DNA of 64,000 bases from Maritimibacter sp. (GTDB taxonomy: Bacteria > Pseudomonadota > Alphaproteobacteria > Rhodobacterales > Rhodobacteraceae). The DNA is taken from contig NZNT01000020.1 of NCBI GenBank assembly GCA_002695005.1, forward strand, positions 186,001 through 250,000, given 5' to 3'. Under the pieces are notes generated by a model that searched no databases, was not told the DNA's origin, and saw only the letters and a list, made by a program, of their open reading frames with translations. Numbering within the stretch: position 1 is the stretch's first letter; the number at the start of each line of letters is the position of its first letter. The position numbers were made by a program, and so were the translations under genes. Positions 51,524 through 60,077 of this stretch are shown in pieces.

Positions 51524-52560
51524 CAGCCGACCTTCACGATCTGTTTGCCGAAGTTGCCGCCCTTCAGCATCGACATGAAGGCGTCGGGCGCGTTCTCAAG
51601 CCCGTCCGCCACGTCCTCGGTGAACTTGATCGTGCCGTTGGCGACCAGCGGTGCGACCTCGCCGAGGAAATCGTTCAGCCGGTGCCAGCCGTCGGTGATG
51701 ATGAAGCCCTCGACCTTGAGCCGGTTCACCAAAATGGTGCGCCACGCGCGCGGGAGCTGGTCCTTGCCCGGCCCGTCGCCCAAGCCAAGCCCGCCCAGAT
51801 CGTACCACGCGATCATGCCGCAGACCGGGATGCGCCCGAAGGTGTTCATGTTCGGCAGAACGCCCTCGAGCACCTTGCCGCCCACGTTCTCGAAATAGAT
51901 GTCCACGCCATCCGGGCAGGCCCCGGCGATGGCATTGCGCATCTCTTTTCCGTCCGCATAGGCGCGGTGGTCGAGGCATTCGTCGAACCCGAAATGCTCG
52001 ACCGCGTGCTTGCACTTCTCGGGTCCGCCCGCGATGCCCACGGCGCGCAGGCCAAGGTGCTTGGCATATTGCCCGACCATCGAGCCGACGGGGCCGGTGG
52101 CGGCCGCGACCACGACCGTCTCACCCTTCTTCGGTTTGCCGATGTCGGTCAGCCCGTGCCAGCCCGTGAAACCGGGCATCCCGAGCACGCCAAGCGCGGC
52201 GGTGGGAGGAACGCCCCCCGGCACCTTGGTCAGCGCCTTGGCGTTCATCACGGCATGGTCGCACCAGCCGGTCATGCCGAAAACCACGTCGCCCTCGGCA
52301 AAGCCTTCGGCGTTGGACACGATAACCTCACCCACCGTGCCGCCTTCCATGACCGCATCGACCTCGACCGGCGCGGCATAGCTCTTGGCGTCGTCCATCC
52401 GGCCCCGCATGTAGGGGTCGAGAGACAGGGCGGTAACGCGCACCACGACTTCACCCTCTTTCGGGTCCGGCACCTCGTAATCCTCAAGGCGGAAATTCTC
52501 CGGCGTCACTTCGCCTTCAGGCCGCTTGGCCAGAACGATCCGTTTTGCAGCTGTCGACAT
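51523..52560 (-). CDS. NADP-dependent oxidoreductase (MDR family, curcumin/alkenal reductase-like)
   Basis: A 345-residue zinc-free medium-chain reductase like YncB/CurA and prostaglandin reductases, which reduce activated double bonds. It has RIVLAKRPEGEVTPENF at the start, LSLDPYMRGRM (typical for this subgroup), GVLGMPGFTGWHGL and the NADP loop VVAAATGPVGSMVGQYAK. The start ATG at 52560 has GGAAGGAAAG upstream; the longer frame has no site. It is divergent from the acyl-CoA ligase gene with 124 bases between. Confidence 0.9.
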   Translation of the reverse strand: MSTAAKRIVLAKRPEGEVTPENFRLEDYEVPDPKEGEVVVRVTALSLDPYMRGRMDDAKSYAAPVEVDAVMEGGTVGEVIVSNAEGFAEGDVVFGMTGWCDHAVMNAKALTKVPGGVPPTAALGVLGMPGFTGWHGLTDIGKPKKGETVVVAAATGPVGSMVGQYAKHLGLRAVGIAGGPEKCKHAVEHFGFDECLDHRAYADGKEMRNAIAGACPDGVDIYFENVGGKVLEGVLPNMNTFGRIPVCGMIAWYDLGGLGLGDGPGKDQLPRAWRTILVNRLKVEGFIITDGWHRLNDFLGEVAPLVANGTIKFTEDVADGLENAPDAFMSMLKGGNFGKQIVKVG

Positions 52561-52684
52561 TTGTGCTTTCCTTCCTCCCGAGTCGCGCTGATACTCATGC
52601 TTGAAACTGAGTTTCGCAAGGCAAAACGCCGCGTAATCCAAGACACCGGACGAGTGTCGGACGCGGCAGCAAAGGGAGGAGATC

Positions 52685-54316
52685 ATGCAAGGCATGATGA
52701 TGAATCGACCGCTGTCGATCATTTCAATTCTGGACTACGCGGCAGAGGCGCACCCGGACTCCGGGATCGTCAGCGTGCGCACCGAGGGCGACACGCACCG
52801 CACCACATATCGAGACACCTACAAGCGGGTCGGCAAGCTCGCACATGCGCTCGAAAAGCTGGGCGTGAAGCCCGGAGACCGGGTCGCGACCCTCGCCTGG
52901 AACGGCTACCGGCATTTTGAGCTCTACTACGCCATCTCGGGCATGGGCGCGGTCTGCCACACGATCAACCCGCGCCTGTCGGCCGAGCAGATGATCTACA
53001 TCGTCGGCCACGCCGAGGATAAGGTGATCTTCGTCGACACGACGTTCCTGCCGATCCTCGAGGCGCTGCGCGACCATCTGCCCGCCGACCTCAGGATCGT
53101 GGTGATGACGGATCGCGACCACCTCCCGGACACCAAGCTCGACGTGCTGGTTTACGAGGATCTGCTCGACGGTGAGCCGGAGACCTACGACTGGCCGGAC
53201 CTTGATGAGAATACCGCCGCCGGCCTGTGCTATACCTCGGGCACCACGGGCAACCCCAAGGGCGCGCTCTATTCCCACCGCTCGACCGTGCTCCATGCGC
53301 TGATGGTCGCGGCCGTGATGGGCGGGGCTCTGGGGCAGGGGGTCAATGTCCTCCCGGTCGTCCCGCTCTTCCACGTCAACGCCTGGGGTCTGCCCTATGC
53401 GGGTCCGATCCTCGGCATCAACCTCGTCATGCCGGGCCCCGCGCTCGACGGGCCGAGCGTCTACAAGCTGATGGACAGCGAAAACGTCTACTCGGCCTGG
53501 GGCGTCCCGACCGTCTGGATGGGTCTGCTCGGCGAGATCGAGAAGCAGGGCAAGCCGCCCAAGGGCTTCGGTGACGTGGTGATCGGCGGCTCCGCCGCAC
53601 CGCGCACGATGATCGAAGCCTTCGAGAAGATGGGCATCAACGTGAACCACGCCTGGGGCATGACCGAGATGTCGCCCATCGGCACCCACGGTGTCAGCCC
53701 GCCGGCGGTCGATGACCTGCCGTTCGACAAGAAGATCGATGTGAAGGCCAAGCAGGGCCGCCGGGTCTTCGGCGTCGACCTCAAGATCGTCGACGACGAC
53801 GGGAACCGGCAACCGCATGACGGCAAGGCCATCGGCGAGCTTTTCGTGCGCGGCAACGCCATCGTCTCGGGCTACTACAAGAACGAGGAGGCGAGCGCCA
53901 AGGCCATCGACGCCGAGGGCTGGTTCGGCACCGGCGACGTGGCGAGCATCGACCCGGACGGTTACCTCACCATCCAGGACCGCTCCAAGGACCTCATCAA
54001 GTCGGGCGGCGAATGGATTTCCTCCATCGACCTCGAAAGCGCCGCACTCGCCCATCCGGGCATCGCCAACTGCGCAGCCATCGGCGTGGCGCATCCGAAG
54101 TGGGACGAACGCCCCGTTCTGGTCGCCGTCGCGGCGGGGGAGGACAAGCCCTCACTCGACGAGATCCGCGAGACGATGGCGGAGCATTTCGCAAAGTGGC
54201 AGCTCCCCGATGACGTGATCTGGGTCGACGACCTGCCCCTCACCGCGACCGGCAAGGTGTCCAAGCTGAACCTGCGTCAGCAGTTGTCGGACTACAAACA
54301 CCCCGAAGTGGCCTGA
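52685..54316 (+). CDS. Fatty-acid/medium-chain acyl-CoA ligase (ANL family, AlkK-like)
   Basis: A 543-residue adenylate-forming enzyme activating fatty acids to acyl-CoA. The AMP-binding loop is [11 protein letters not shown] (183-193). The A5/A8 regions are visible as [27 protein letters not shown] and [15 protein letters not shown], with the catalytic Lys in [12 protein letters not shown] near the end. The similarity to AlkK and to DMSP-related ligases (DmdB) of roseobacters is notable; substrate not determined. The ATG at 52685 follows GGGAGGAG. The 215 bases after the stop hold a GCCGGA-CAT-TCCGGC hairpin (54380-54394) without a T-tract. Confidence 0.92.
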   Translation: MQGMMMNRPLSIISILDYAAEAHPDSGIVSVRTEGDTHRTTYRDTYKRVGKLAHALEKLGVKPGDRVATLAWNGYRHFELYYAISGMGAVCHTINPRLSAEQMIYIVGHAEDKVIFVDTTFLPILEALRDHLPADLRIVVMTDRDHLPDTKLDVLVYEDLLDGEPETYDWPDLDENTAAGLCYTSGTTGNPKGALYSHRSTVLHALMVAAVMGGALGQGVNVLPVVPLFHVNAWGLPYAGPILGINLVMPGPALDGPSVYKLMDSENVYSAWGVPTVWMGLLGEIEKQGKPPKGFGDVVIGGSAAPRTMIEAFEKMGINVNHAWGMTEMSPIGTHGVSPPAVDDLPFDKKIDVKAKQGRRVFGVDLKIVDDDGNRQPHDGKAIGELFVRGNAIVSGYYKNEEASAKAIDAEGWFGTGDVASIDPDGYLTIQDRSKDLIKSGGEWISSIDLESAALAHPGIANCAAIGVAHPKWDERPVLVAVAAGEDKPSLDEIRETMAEHFAKWQLPDDVIWVDDLPLTATGKVSKLNLRQQLSDYKHPEVA

Positions 54317-54531
54317 GGGTCGGGGGATGCCCTCGCAGGGAACTGCGGGGGCAGTTTCGGTGTCGCGGATGGCCGGTGTGCCGGACATTCCGGCCCTTCG
54401 CTTCGCGCGCCCTCGACAGCGTCGTATCGGCGCTGGCGATCAACTCTGGAACTGCTTGCGTGCCAGTTCTGCCCAACTGCGTGTTCTCGGATTTTTCCCA
54501 TCTTTGCGGCGAAAACCGCCGGAAGCGCAGA

Positions 54532-56085
54532 TCAGAAGCCGAGGCTATCGAACGCACGCTCGATGGCGCGTTTCCGTTTGGTCGGATACCAAGGGCTGTT
54601 GTGGAACAGCGCCGCCATGTAGTCGAGGCGCGAATAGTCGGGCCAGCCCTGACGAATCCGCGCAAGACATTCCAAGGCAGCATGGCGGTCGCCACAGAGC
54701 TCGTTGACCCAAGCCGCCACCGCCAGGGCGAAGGCGTGGACGTTGGGGTGATCGGCAATGCGCCGGGCATGGTGCAGCGCCCGATCCGTTTCGCCTTCGA
54801 AGCACCGAAGGTGCGCCAGGATGCAGTGGAACGCGAAGGCCATGGGGTCGAGCGGGCTGAGCCGGATCGCGGTCTCGCAACACCGAATGGCCTCGGTTTC
54901 CCTTCCGGTGAGATACAGCGTGTAACCCAGCGAATAGTGCCCGATTGGAAAGCTCGGATTGAGCGAGACCGCACGCTCCAGATTCTCGGCCGCCGCCTCC
55001 AGATCGCCCGAGAGCCAACGGGCCCGACCGAGGGACCAGTGTCCGAGCGGCTCCCGAGAGTCGAGGTCGATGCTCTCCATTGCCAGATCCCGAGCTTTCC
55101 GCAGACCCGTCCTGCGATCCCGCGCGAGACCGAAAAACAGCTCCTGCCAGGCATGCCAGGACCGCGCCGCGGCGATCCGGGCGCAAGAAGGATCGGCGCG
55201 CGCTGCCGCCCGCAACGTTTCGTCTACCGAGGCGAGGGTCGTCCGATCCTGCCGTTGCAAAAGGTTCATGCCGCGGTGCAACCCGATCCAGGGCGCCACG
55301 CCGCGGACGGGCGCAATCATCGCCTGTTTCTGTTCGCGAAGCTGGATCTCTCGTTCGACGGACGAGACGACCAGACTGCACACCTCTTCCATCAATTCGG
55401 CGACGGATCCGCTGCGCCGCGCTATCCGGTCGGCCCACAGAATCCGCCCCTTCGGCGCGTGGACCAGGGCGATCTGGAGGGTCAGCAGGTCGCCGGCCTG
55501 CTGCAGGTCTCCGTCGAGGAGATAGGCGACATCGAGCGTCTTCGCGGCCGTCTGTCGACTGCTTTCGCGGCAGAGGGCTTCTGCACTGGCGCTTCCCGCC
55601 ACGGTCAGCCAACGCGTGCGGGCGAGACCCACGGCGATGTCCCGGGCCAAGGCTCGCGCGATCGGTTCGGTTTCGGCTGCCCGGGCAGCGAGCGGCAAGA
55701 CGCCCACCGTCGCGCCACCCGGTCGGCACTCTGCGTCGGGCGCTGGGGTGCTGACCGTCGCGCGCGCACGGATGCCGCGTTCCGCCGGAAGAGCAAGAGC
55801 ACTGATAAGTCGGTATCCGGTGCCCGAGACCGTTTCGATCCATTCAGGCGTGCGCGCGGAGTCGCCGAACGCCCGGCGGATCTCGCGTATGCAGCCGGGC
55901 AGCACATCCGGCGATACACTGCGCCCGGACCAGACCCGGTCGATGAGGTCTTCCTTCGAAAACAGGTGCTGTGGGCGGCTTGCCAGGAGTGCCAGCAACT
56001 CGAATGTCTTTGGCCGCAAGCGAACCCGCACGCCGTCGATCAGGACGCGACGTTCCGCGAGGTCTATGCTTACCGTGCTCGCCAT
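54532..56085 (-). CDS. Winged-helix (OmpR/CadC-type) regulator with TPR repeats
   Basis: A 517-residue regulator. Residues 1-95 are an OmpR/PhoB-type winged helix (RRVLIDGVRVRLRPKTFELLALLASRP, then FGDSARTPEWIETVSGTGYRL). The middle (about 120-260) resembles the TolB-like/adenylate-cyclase-associated segment. Residues from about 290 to the end contain several TPR-like helical pairs (for example PLGHWSLGRARWLSGDLEAAAENLERA). There is no membrane helix, so unlike CadC it is probably cytoplasmic, more in the style of HilA. It is divergent from the secreted CxxC protein gene across 97 bases and may control it. Confidence 0.85.
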   Translation of the reverse strand: MASTVSIDLAERRVLIDGVRVRLRPKTFELLALLASRPQHLFSKEDLIDRVWSGRSVSPDVLPGCIREIRRAFGDSARTPEWIETVSGTGYRLISALALPAERGIRARATVSTPAPDAECRPGGATVGVLPLAARAAETEPIARALARDIAVGLARTRWLTVAGSASAEALCRESSRQTAAKTLDVAYLLDGDLQQAGDLLTLQIALVHAPKGRILWADRIARRSGSVAELMEEVCSLVVSSVEREIQLREQKQAMIAPVRGVAPWIGLHRGMNLLQRQDRTTLASVDETLRAAARADPSCARIAAARSWHAWQELFFGLARDRRTGLRKARDLAMESIDLDSREPLGHWSLGRARWLSGDLEAAAENLERAVSLNPSFPIGHYSLGYTLYLTGRETEAIRCCETAIRLSPLDPMAFAFHCILAHLRCFEGETDRALHHARRIADHPNVHAFALAVAAWVNELCGDRHAALECLARIRQGWPDYSRLDYMAALFHNSPWYPTKRKRAIERAFDSLGF

Positions 56086-56182
56086 AGAGGGGACACTAGC
56101 AAGTTCTCAGAAAAATTTCATCTCCGCCGCGCCGCCGGCGACGCAACATGCCAGTGCAATCCCATGAAAAAGGAGGATGATC

Positions 56183-56578
56183 ATGAAGACAGCATTTCTC
56201 GCAGCCGCCCTGGGTCTGACCGCCACGGTCTCGATCGGTCAGGATGCGCCGCGCTTCTTCTCGGAGACTTACCCGTCGCATTCGCTTGGACCGGCGATGC
56301 AATGGTACGGAAGCCTCGGAGGAGAAGACGCGGAGCTCGACGCCGCGACCCGGGAGCTCGTCATGCTCGGCGTGGCCGCCCAGGTTCCCTGCGACTATTG
56401 TGTCTACGCCCATACCAAGAACGCACGCGCCGCGGGCGCGACGGAGGCGCAGATCAGGGAGGCTGTCGCCGCGGCCGCTGCGGTCCGCATGTGGAGCACT
56501 GTGCTCAACGGGATGAACTACGACTACGCGGACTTCACCGCTGAAATCGACAGCATGCACGCCGGCTCCGGAAAGTGA
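56183..56578 (+). CDS. Exported carboxymuconolactone decarboxylase-family (AhpD-like) protein
   Basis: A 131-residue protein. Residues 1-20 form a Sec signal peptide (KTAFLAAALGLTATVSIG), which is unusual for the family. The rest is the AhpD/CMD helical fold with the redox pair Cys-x2-Cys in VPCDYCVYAHTKNARAAGAT, as in peroxidase-linked members. A periplasmic thiol or peroxidase role is likely by motif. The ATG at 56183 is six bases after AGGAGG; an ATG directly abutting that site (56177) is less suitable. It is divergent from the winged-helix/TPR regulator. Confidence 0.87.
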   Translation: MKTAFLAAALGLTATVSIGQDAPRFFSETYPSHSLGPAMQWYGSLGGEDAELDAATRELVMLGVAAQVPCDYCVYAHTKNARAAGATEAQIREAVAAAAAVRMWSTVLNGMNYDYADFTAEIDSMHAGSGK

Positions 56579-56884
56579 TCGGCCATCCGAGCCCCTGCGC
56601 GGCAGCCGTTGCCGGGGCTCGGGAGAGGCGGTCTTTTGAATGCGGCCCGTGACGTGATCGCCGATCTACGGTCCGTACTAGCCGTTCCGAGTCGACAACG
56701 GAAACCCACCCGGCCCGAACGCTGCAATGCCGGCTCCGGGCTCGAAGCTGCCGTTCTCTTCGCCGCGCAACAAAATCGGCTTTGGCCCCCACCCCCCCGG
56801 TTGACCCAGCCCACCCCCCTATGCCACCCACGCCCCTTTCACCAAGCCCCCGGCGTGCGCCGGGCCAAGCCGAAGGAAGGACAC
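56579..56884. other. Gene-free stretch, nothing specific seen
   Basis: The 306 bases between the exported AhpD-like gene and the GNAT gene contain no supported ORF and no clear hairpin with a T-tract. A C-rich run (CCCCCACCCCCCCGG, near 56786) stands out. The GNAT ribosome site GAAGGAAGG occupies the right end. Confidence 0.45.
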
Positions 56885-57352
56885 ATGCCCCTGACCCTGC
56901 GCCGCAACCGCGAACGCGATCTGGCCCCCTTGGCCGAGATGCTGCCCGACGCGGATATCCCGCTCCTGAACCCCAATGCGAAAGTCCCGTTCGACGAGAT
57001 GGAATGGCAGCGCAAATGGCTGGGCGAGGGTCAGGATGTCTCCTTCTACCTCCAGGATGACGCGGGCCGGGACGTGGGGTTCTTTGCGCTGCGCGAAGGG
57101 ATCGGGCCGGAAGTGCGCCACCTCACTTACGTCTACCTCGCCGAAGAGGCGCGCGGCGGGGCGGCGGCGGAACTGACCGAACGGGTGGAGCAGGCGGCGG
57201 TGGACCTTGGCGCCCTGACCCTCACGCTCAAGGTCGAGGTCGACAACGCCCCGGCCCACAACGCCTATCTCTCGGCCGGGTATGAGGAGATGTCGCGCCG
57301 TCACGGCATGGCGACCATGCGGCTCGACCTCAAGCATCGGCACGCGGCCTGA
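56885..57352 (+). CDS. GNAT-family N-acetyltransferase
   Basis: A 155-residue protein of the GNAT fold, expected to use acetyl-CoA. Strand beta4 and the CoA loop appear as VRHLTYVYLAEEARGGAAAELTERV, with the C-terminal NAPAHNAYLSAGYEEMSRRHGMATM block, the usual motif B end of GNAT proteins. The pyrophosphate loop Q/R-x2-G-x-G/A is only partly kept (ARGGAA). The substrate is unknown. The ATG at 56885 has GAAGGAAGG upstream. It is convergent with the MarR gene (21 bases). Confidence 0.85.
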   Translation: MPLTLRRNRERDLAPLAEMLPDADIPLLNPNAKVPFDEMEWQRKWLGEGQDVSFYLQDDAGRDVGFFALREGIGPEVRHLTYVYLAEEARGGAAAELTERVEQAAVDLGALTLTLKVEVDNAPAHNAYLSAGYEEMSRRHGMATMRLDLKHRHAA

Positions 57353-57373
57353 CCGGGGCCGCCCGCCGCCCCG

Positions 57374-57850
57374 TCAGCCCGCGTCGTCGGCGGTCTGCGC
57401 CAGCGCGTTGATCTCGGTGAAAAGCTGCGCGAGGCCCGTGTCGGGCGACATCTCCGCCTCCACCTGGCGTTGCGCCGTGGACCATGCGGCGGCACCGTCG
57501 GTCAGCCGCGCCACGCCCTCCTCCGTCAACGCCAGCACCGACTTGCGCTTGTCGCGGGGGTGCGGCGCGCTGGTGACGAGTCCCTCGCGCTCCAGCGGGC
57601 GGATGCCGCGCGACGCGGCGGACTGGTCCATCTCCATGCAATCCGCGATCTTCTGAACCGTCGGCGTCCTGAGCCCCTTCACCCAAGCCAGCATGGCGAG
57701 TTGCGAGATCGTCAGGCCCCGCTCCGCCAGTGCCGCATCGTAGAGCCGGACCATCCGGCGCGAGGCGCGGCGCACGGCGAGGCAATAGCAACTGCCGGTG
57801 AGCAATTCCGCCAGTTCCGGTGTCATGTCTTCCGACAGCTCTGCGCTCAT
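57374..57850 (-). CDS. MarR-family transcriptional regulator
   Basis: A 158-residue winged-helix regulator. The DNA-binding part is GLTISQLAMLAWVKGLRTPTVQKIADCMEMDQSAASRGIRPLEREGLV, with the wing PHPRDKRKSVLALTEEG. Cys residues near the N-terminus (SCYCLAVRR) could be redox-sensing. It is divergent from a thioesterase gene across 73 bases that carry two copies of a perfect 12-bp palindrome, as expected for autorepression and control of the neighbour. The inducer is unknown. Confidence 0.92.
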   Translation of the reverse strand: MSAELSEDMTPELAELLTGSCYCLAVRRASRRMVRLYDAALAERGLTISQLAMLAWVKGLRTPTVQKIADCMEMDQSAASRGIRPLEREGLVTSAPHPRDKRKSVLALTEEGVARLTDGAAAWSTAQRQVEAEMSPDTGLAQLFTEINALAQTADDAG

Positions 57851-57873
57851 GCCGCTACGTCTCCCTTGACTCG

Positions 57874-57905
57874 ATGCATATGCATGTGATCCGATGCATA
57901 TGCAT
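57874..57905. promoter_or_regulatory. Double operator for the MarR regulator
   Basis: ATGCATATGCAT occurs at 57874-57885 and again at 57894-57905. Each copy is a perfect 12-bp palindrome, preceded by CG, and the centres are 20 bp apart, about two helical turns. They lie between the divergent MarR and thioesterase starts, 24 and 18 bases from the two ATGs. Binding of two MarR dimers on one DNA face is the natural reading. Confidence 0.85.
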
Positions 57906-57923
57906 TCAAATGGAGACTAGGCC

Positions 57924-58418
57924 ATGTTCGACGAAGTGCCAAGACCCGAGATCAACGCCGGCCCGGCGGATATCGGCAAGCTCATCGCGATGTCCGGGCT
58001 GGACATCATGCGCGCCACGATGTCGGGCGACCTTCCCGCGCCGACCATCGCCGAGACGATGAACTTCTGGATTCATCGGGCGGACGAAGGCGAGGCGGAA
58101 TTTCGCGGCGAACCCACGCCCGCCCACATGAACCCGCTGGGCACGGTTCACGGCGGCTGGGCGATGGCGCTTCTCGACAGCGTTCTGGGCTGCGCGGTCC
58201 ACACGACCTGCGCCCCGGGCGAGGGGTTCGTGTCGATGGATACCTCGGTCAAGTTCGTGCGGCCCCTGATGCCCGGCGGCGGACAGGTGCGCGCCGTCGC
58301 CACGGTGCAGACGCGCGGGCGCCGGGTCGCGAATGTGGAGGGCAGGGTGGAGACCCGCGACGGCAAGGTGATCGCGCTGGGCACCTCCACCTGCTTCATC
58401 CAGCAGATCGGCGGTTAG
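57924..58418 (+). CDS. PaaI-family hotdog-fold thioesterase
   Basis: A 164-residue hotdog-fold protein. The active-site segment HMNPLGTVHGGWAMALLDSVLG (about 68-89) is typical of PaaI/DUF4442-like acyl-CoA thioesterases, with the catalytic Asp/Glu in the helix and SVKFVRPLMPGGGQVRAVA after it. It should hydrolyse aryl- or acyl-CoA esters. The ATG at 57924 follows TGGAGAC. It is probably controlled by the divergent MarR protein. A terminator begins 40 bases after the stop. Confidence 0.92.
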   Translation: MFDEVPRPEINAGPADIGKLIAMSGLDIMRATMSGDLPAPTIAETMNFWIHRADEGEAEFRGEPTPAHMNPLGTVHGGWAMALLDSVLGCAVHTTCAPGEGFVSMDTSVKFVRPLMPGGGQVRAVATVQTRGRRVANVEGRVETRDGKVIALGTSTCFIQQIGG

Positions 58419-58457
58419 GCCCACCTTCTCCTTCCCTTGGAGGGGGCCGACCACCGC

Positions 58458-58482
58458 GGGGCGGCGTTCGCGCCGCCCCTTT
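58458..58482 (+). terminator. Terminator of the thioesterase gene
   Basis: GGGGCGGCG (58458-58466), TTCG loop, CGCCGCCCC (58471-58479) and TTT make a perfect 9-bp stem with the stable UUCG tetraloop. It lies between the thioesterase and the CPBP protease gene. Confidence 0.8.
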
Positions 58483-58520
58483 GAGTTGCAGCTTTCCGCG
58501 GACCGGTGCAGGGTCGCGCC

Positions 58521-59252
58521 ATGAATTTCCTGCGTCCTTTCCTCGCCTGGATGGCGGTCGGCCTTGTCGGTCTCATCGCCCTCGGGGTGACAATCGACAT
58601 TTCGGGGATACGCGCCATGCCGGAAGCGCCGGAGGTTCCGGACGCGGGCTTGCGGTTTCTTCTCATGTTTCAGCCCGCGATCCTCATGGGTCTGGGCGTC
58701 GCGCTCGGTGTCGGACTGTCCGGGCGCGTCGGTCTGCACTCGTGGCTCACCGCGCGGATGCGCGGCGAGGCGGCGGTGTTCCCGGCGGTCTGGCTGCCGA
58801 TCTGTCTCGGGCTGGGCGGAGGCGTGTTGATCGCGCTTGCCGATTGGCTTTTCTTCTGGCTGCGCGGCGCGGACGGCGGCCTGACGATCCCCACCGTGCC
58901 GGGCGCCCTGGCCGCGCTGACCTATGGCGGGATCGTCGAAGAACTCATGCTGCGCTACGGCCTCTTGACCGCCCTCTTCTGGGCGGCCTGGAAGATTGGC
59001 CGACAGACGCTACGGCCCGTGGTCGCATGGGTCCTGATTGCCGTCGTCGCCGTGCTGTTCGGACTGGGCCATCTCCCGGCCATGATGACGCTCGGCCCGC
59101 TGGATGCCGCCCTGATCGCGCGCACAATCCTGCTCAACGCGGCCCTCGGCCTCGTTTACGGCTGGCTCTACTGGCGTCGCGGGCTGGAGGCCAGGATGGT
59201 CGCCCACATGGCGACGCACCCCGGTATGTGGCTGGTGTCGGCGGTGCTCTGA
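58521..59252 (+). CDS. CPBP-family intramembrane glutamic endopeptidase
   Basis: A 243-residue membrane protein with about seven hydrophobic helices. The conserved motifs of the CPBP/Abi family are EELMLRYG (Glu140, Glu141, Arg145) and the FxxxH motif in FGLGHLPAM, plus a third N/H block around YGWLYWRRGLEARMVAHM. Related proteins process CAAX-like termini in eukaryotes or give bacteriocin immunity; here the role is open. The ATG at 58521 has AGGGTC upstream. It is convergent with livF, 117 bases apart, with a CCGGCGC/GCGCCGG stem (59338-59357) between. Confidence 0.9.
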   Translation: MNFLRPFLAWMAVGLVGLIALGVTIDISGIRAMPEAPEVPDAGLRFLLMFQPAILMGLGVALGVGLSGRVGLHSWLTARMRGEAAVFPAVWLPICLGLGGGVLIALADWLFFWLRGADGGLTIPTVPGALAALTYGGIVEELMLRYGLLTALFWAAWKIGRQTLRPVVAWVLIAVVAVLFGLGHLPAMMTLGPLDAALIARTILLNAALGLVYGWLYWRRGLEARMVAHMATHPGMWLVSAVL

Positions 59253-59369
59253 CACCCGACGGATGCACGATCGTATGTACAGTGTGTGCACAGGATGTGT
59301 ACGCCCGGTGCATGGCGTTCCAGGCGGTTGTGAGAGCCCGGCGCGCACGGGCGCCGGACCCCCGATCGG

Positions 59370-60077
59370 TCACACTTCGAGCCACTCGGCCCGCACGTCG
59401 TCACGCTCGGCAAACTCCGCCGGCGTGCCGCCATAGACGATCTCGCCATGGCCCATCACATAGACCCGATGGGCGATGCGCAGCGCGATGGAGAGCTTCT
59501 GTTCGACCAGCAGAATCGCCACGCCCGTCGCCGCGATTTCGGCGATCATGTCGCCGATCTGCTGCACGATCTTGGGGGCAAGCCCCTCGGTCGGCTCATC
59601 GATGATGATAAGCTCCGGGTCACCCATGAGCGTCCGGCACATCGTGAGCATCTGCTTCTCGCCACCCGACAGAACGCCCGCCTGATTGTCGGCCCGTTCG
59701 CGCAGGTTGGGGAACATGTCGAGCATCTGGTCGATGGAGTATTTCCCGGGCCGCCGCATGTCCTTGACGCCCAGAACAAGGTTCTGGCGCACCGTCATCG
59801 CCGGGAAAATATCCCGGCTTTCAGGCACATAGCCCAGCCCCATCAGGGCGATCTTGTGGCTTTCGAGCCCCGCTATGGGCTGGCCCTTGAACAGGATGTC
59901 ACCCTTCGGTGCCACCTCGCCCATGATGGCCTTGGCCGTCGTCGAACGACCCACGCCGTTGCGGCCCAGAAGCGCCACGACCTCGCCCGGCATGATCTCC
60001 ATGTTCACGCCGCGCAGGACGTGGGATTTGCCGTAATACGCGTGCAGGTCCCGGACCTGGAGCATTGCCTCGCTCAT
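59370..60077 (-). CDS. livF: Branched-chain amino acid ABC transporter ATP-binding protein
   Basis: A 235-residue ATPase. Walker A appears as GRNGVGRST (about 38-46), in which the usual Lys before Ser/Thr is replaced by Arg (GVGRS instead of GVGKS), the most notable oddity here. Signature LSGGEKQML and Walker B LIIIDEPTEGLAP are normal, and the size is typical of LivF. It overlaps livG by four bases. If the Arg is real, ATP binding might rest mainly on LivG, although Arg in LivF Walker A is, from memory, seen elsewhere in the family. Confidence 0.92.
   Translation of the reverse strand: MSEAMLQVRDLHAYYGKSHVLRGVNMEIMPGEVVALLGRNGVGRSTTAKAIMGEVAPKGDILFKGQPIAGLESHKIALMGLGYVPESRDIFPAMTVRQNLVLGVKDMRRPGKYSIDQMLDMFPNLRERADNQAGVLSGGEKQMLTMCRTLMGDPELIIIDEPTEGLAPKIVQQIGDMIAEIAATGVAILLVEQKLSIALRIAHRVYVMGHGEIVYGGTPAEFAERDDVRAEWLEV

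Noticed and set aside
54376-56544. Long plus-strand open frame opposite the winged-helix/TPR regulator
   Set aside because: Antisense to a protein with clear domains and made of Arg/Gly/Pro-rich low-complexity sequence; no ribosome site.
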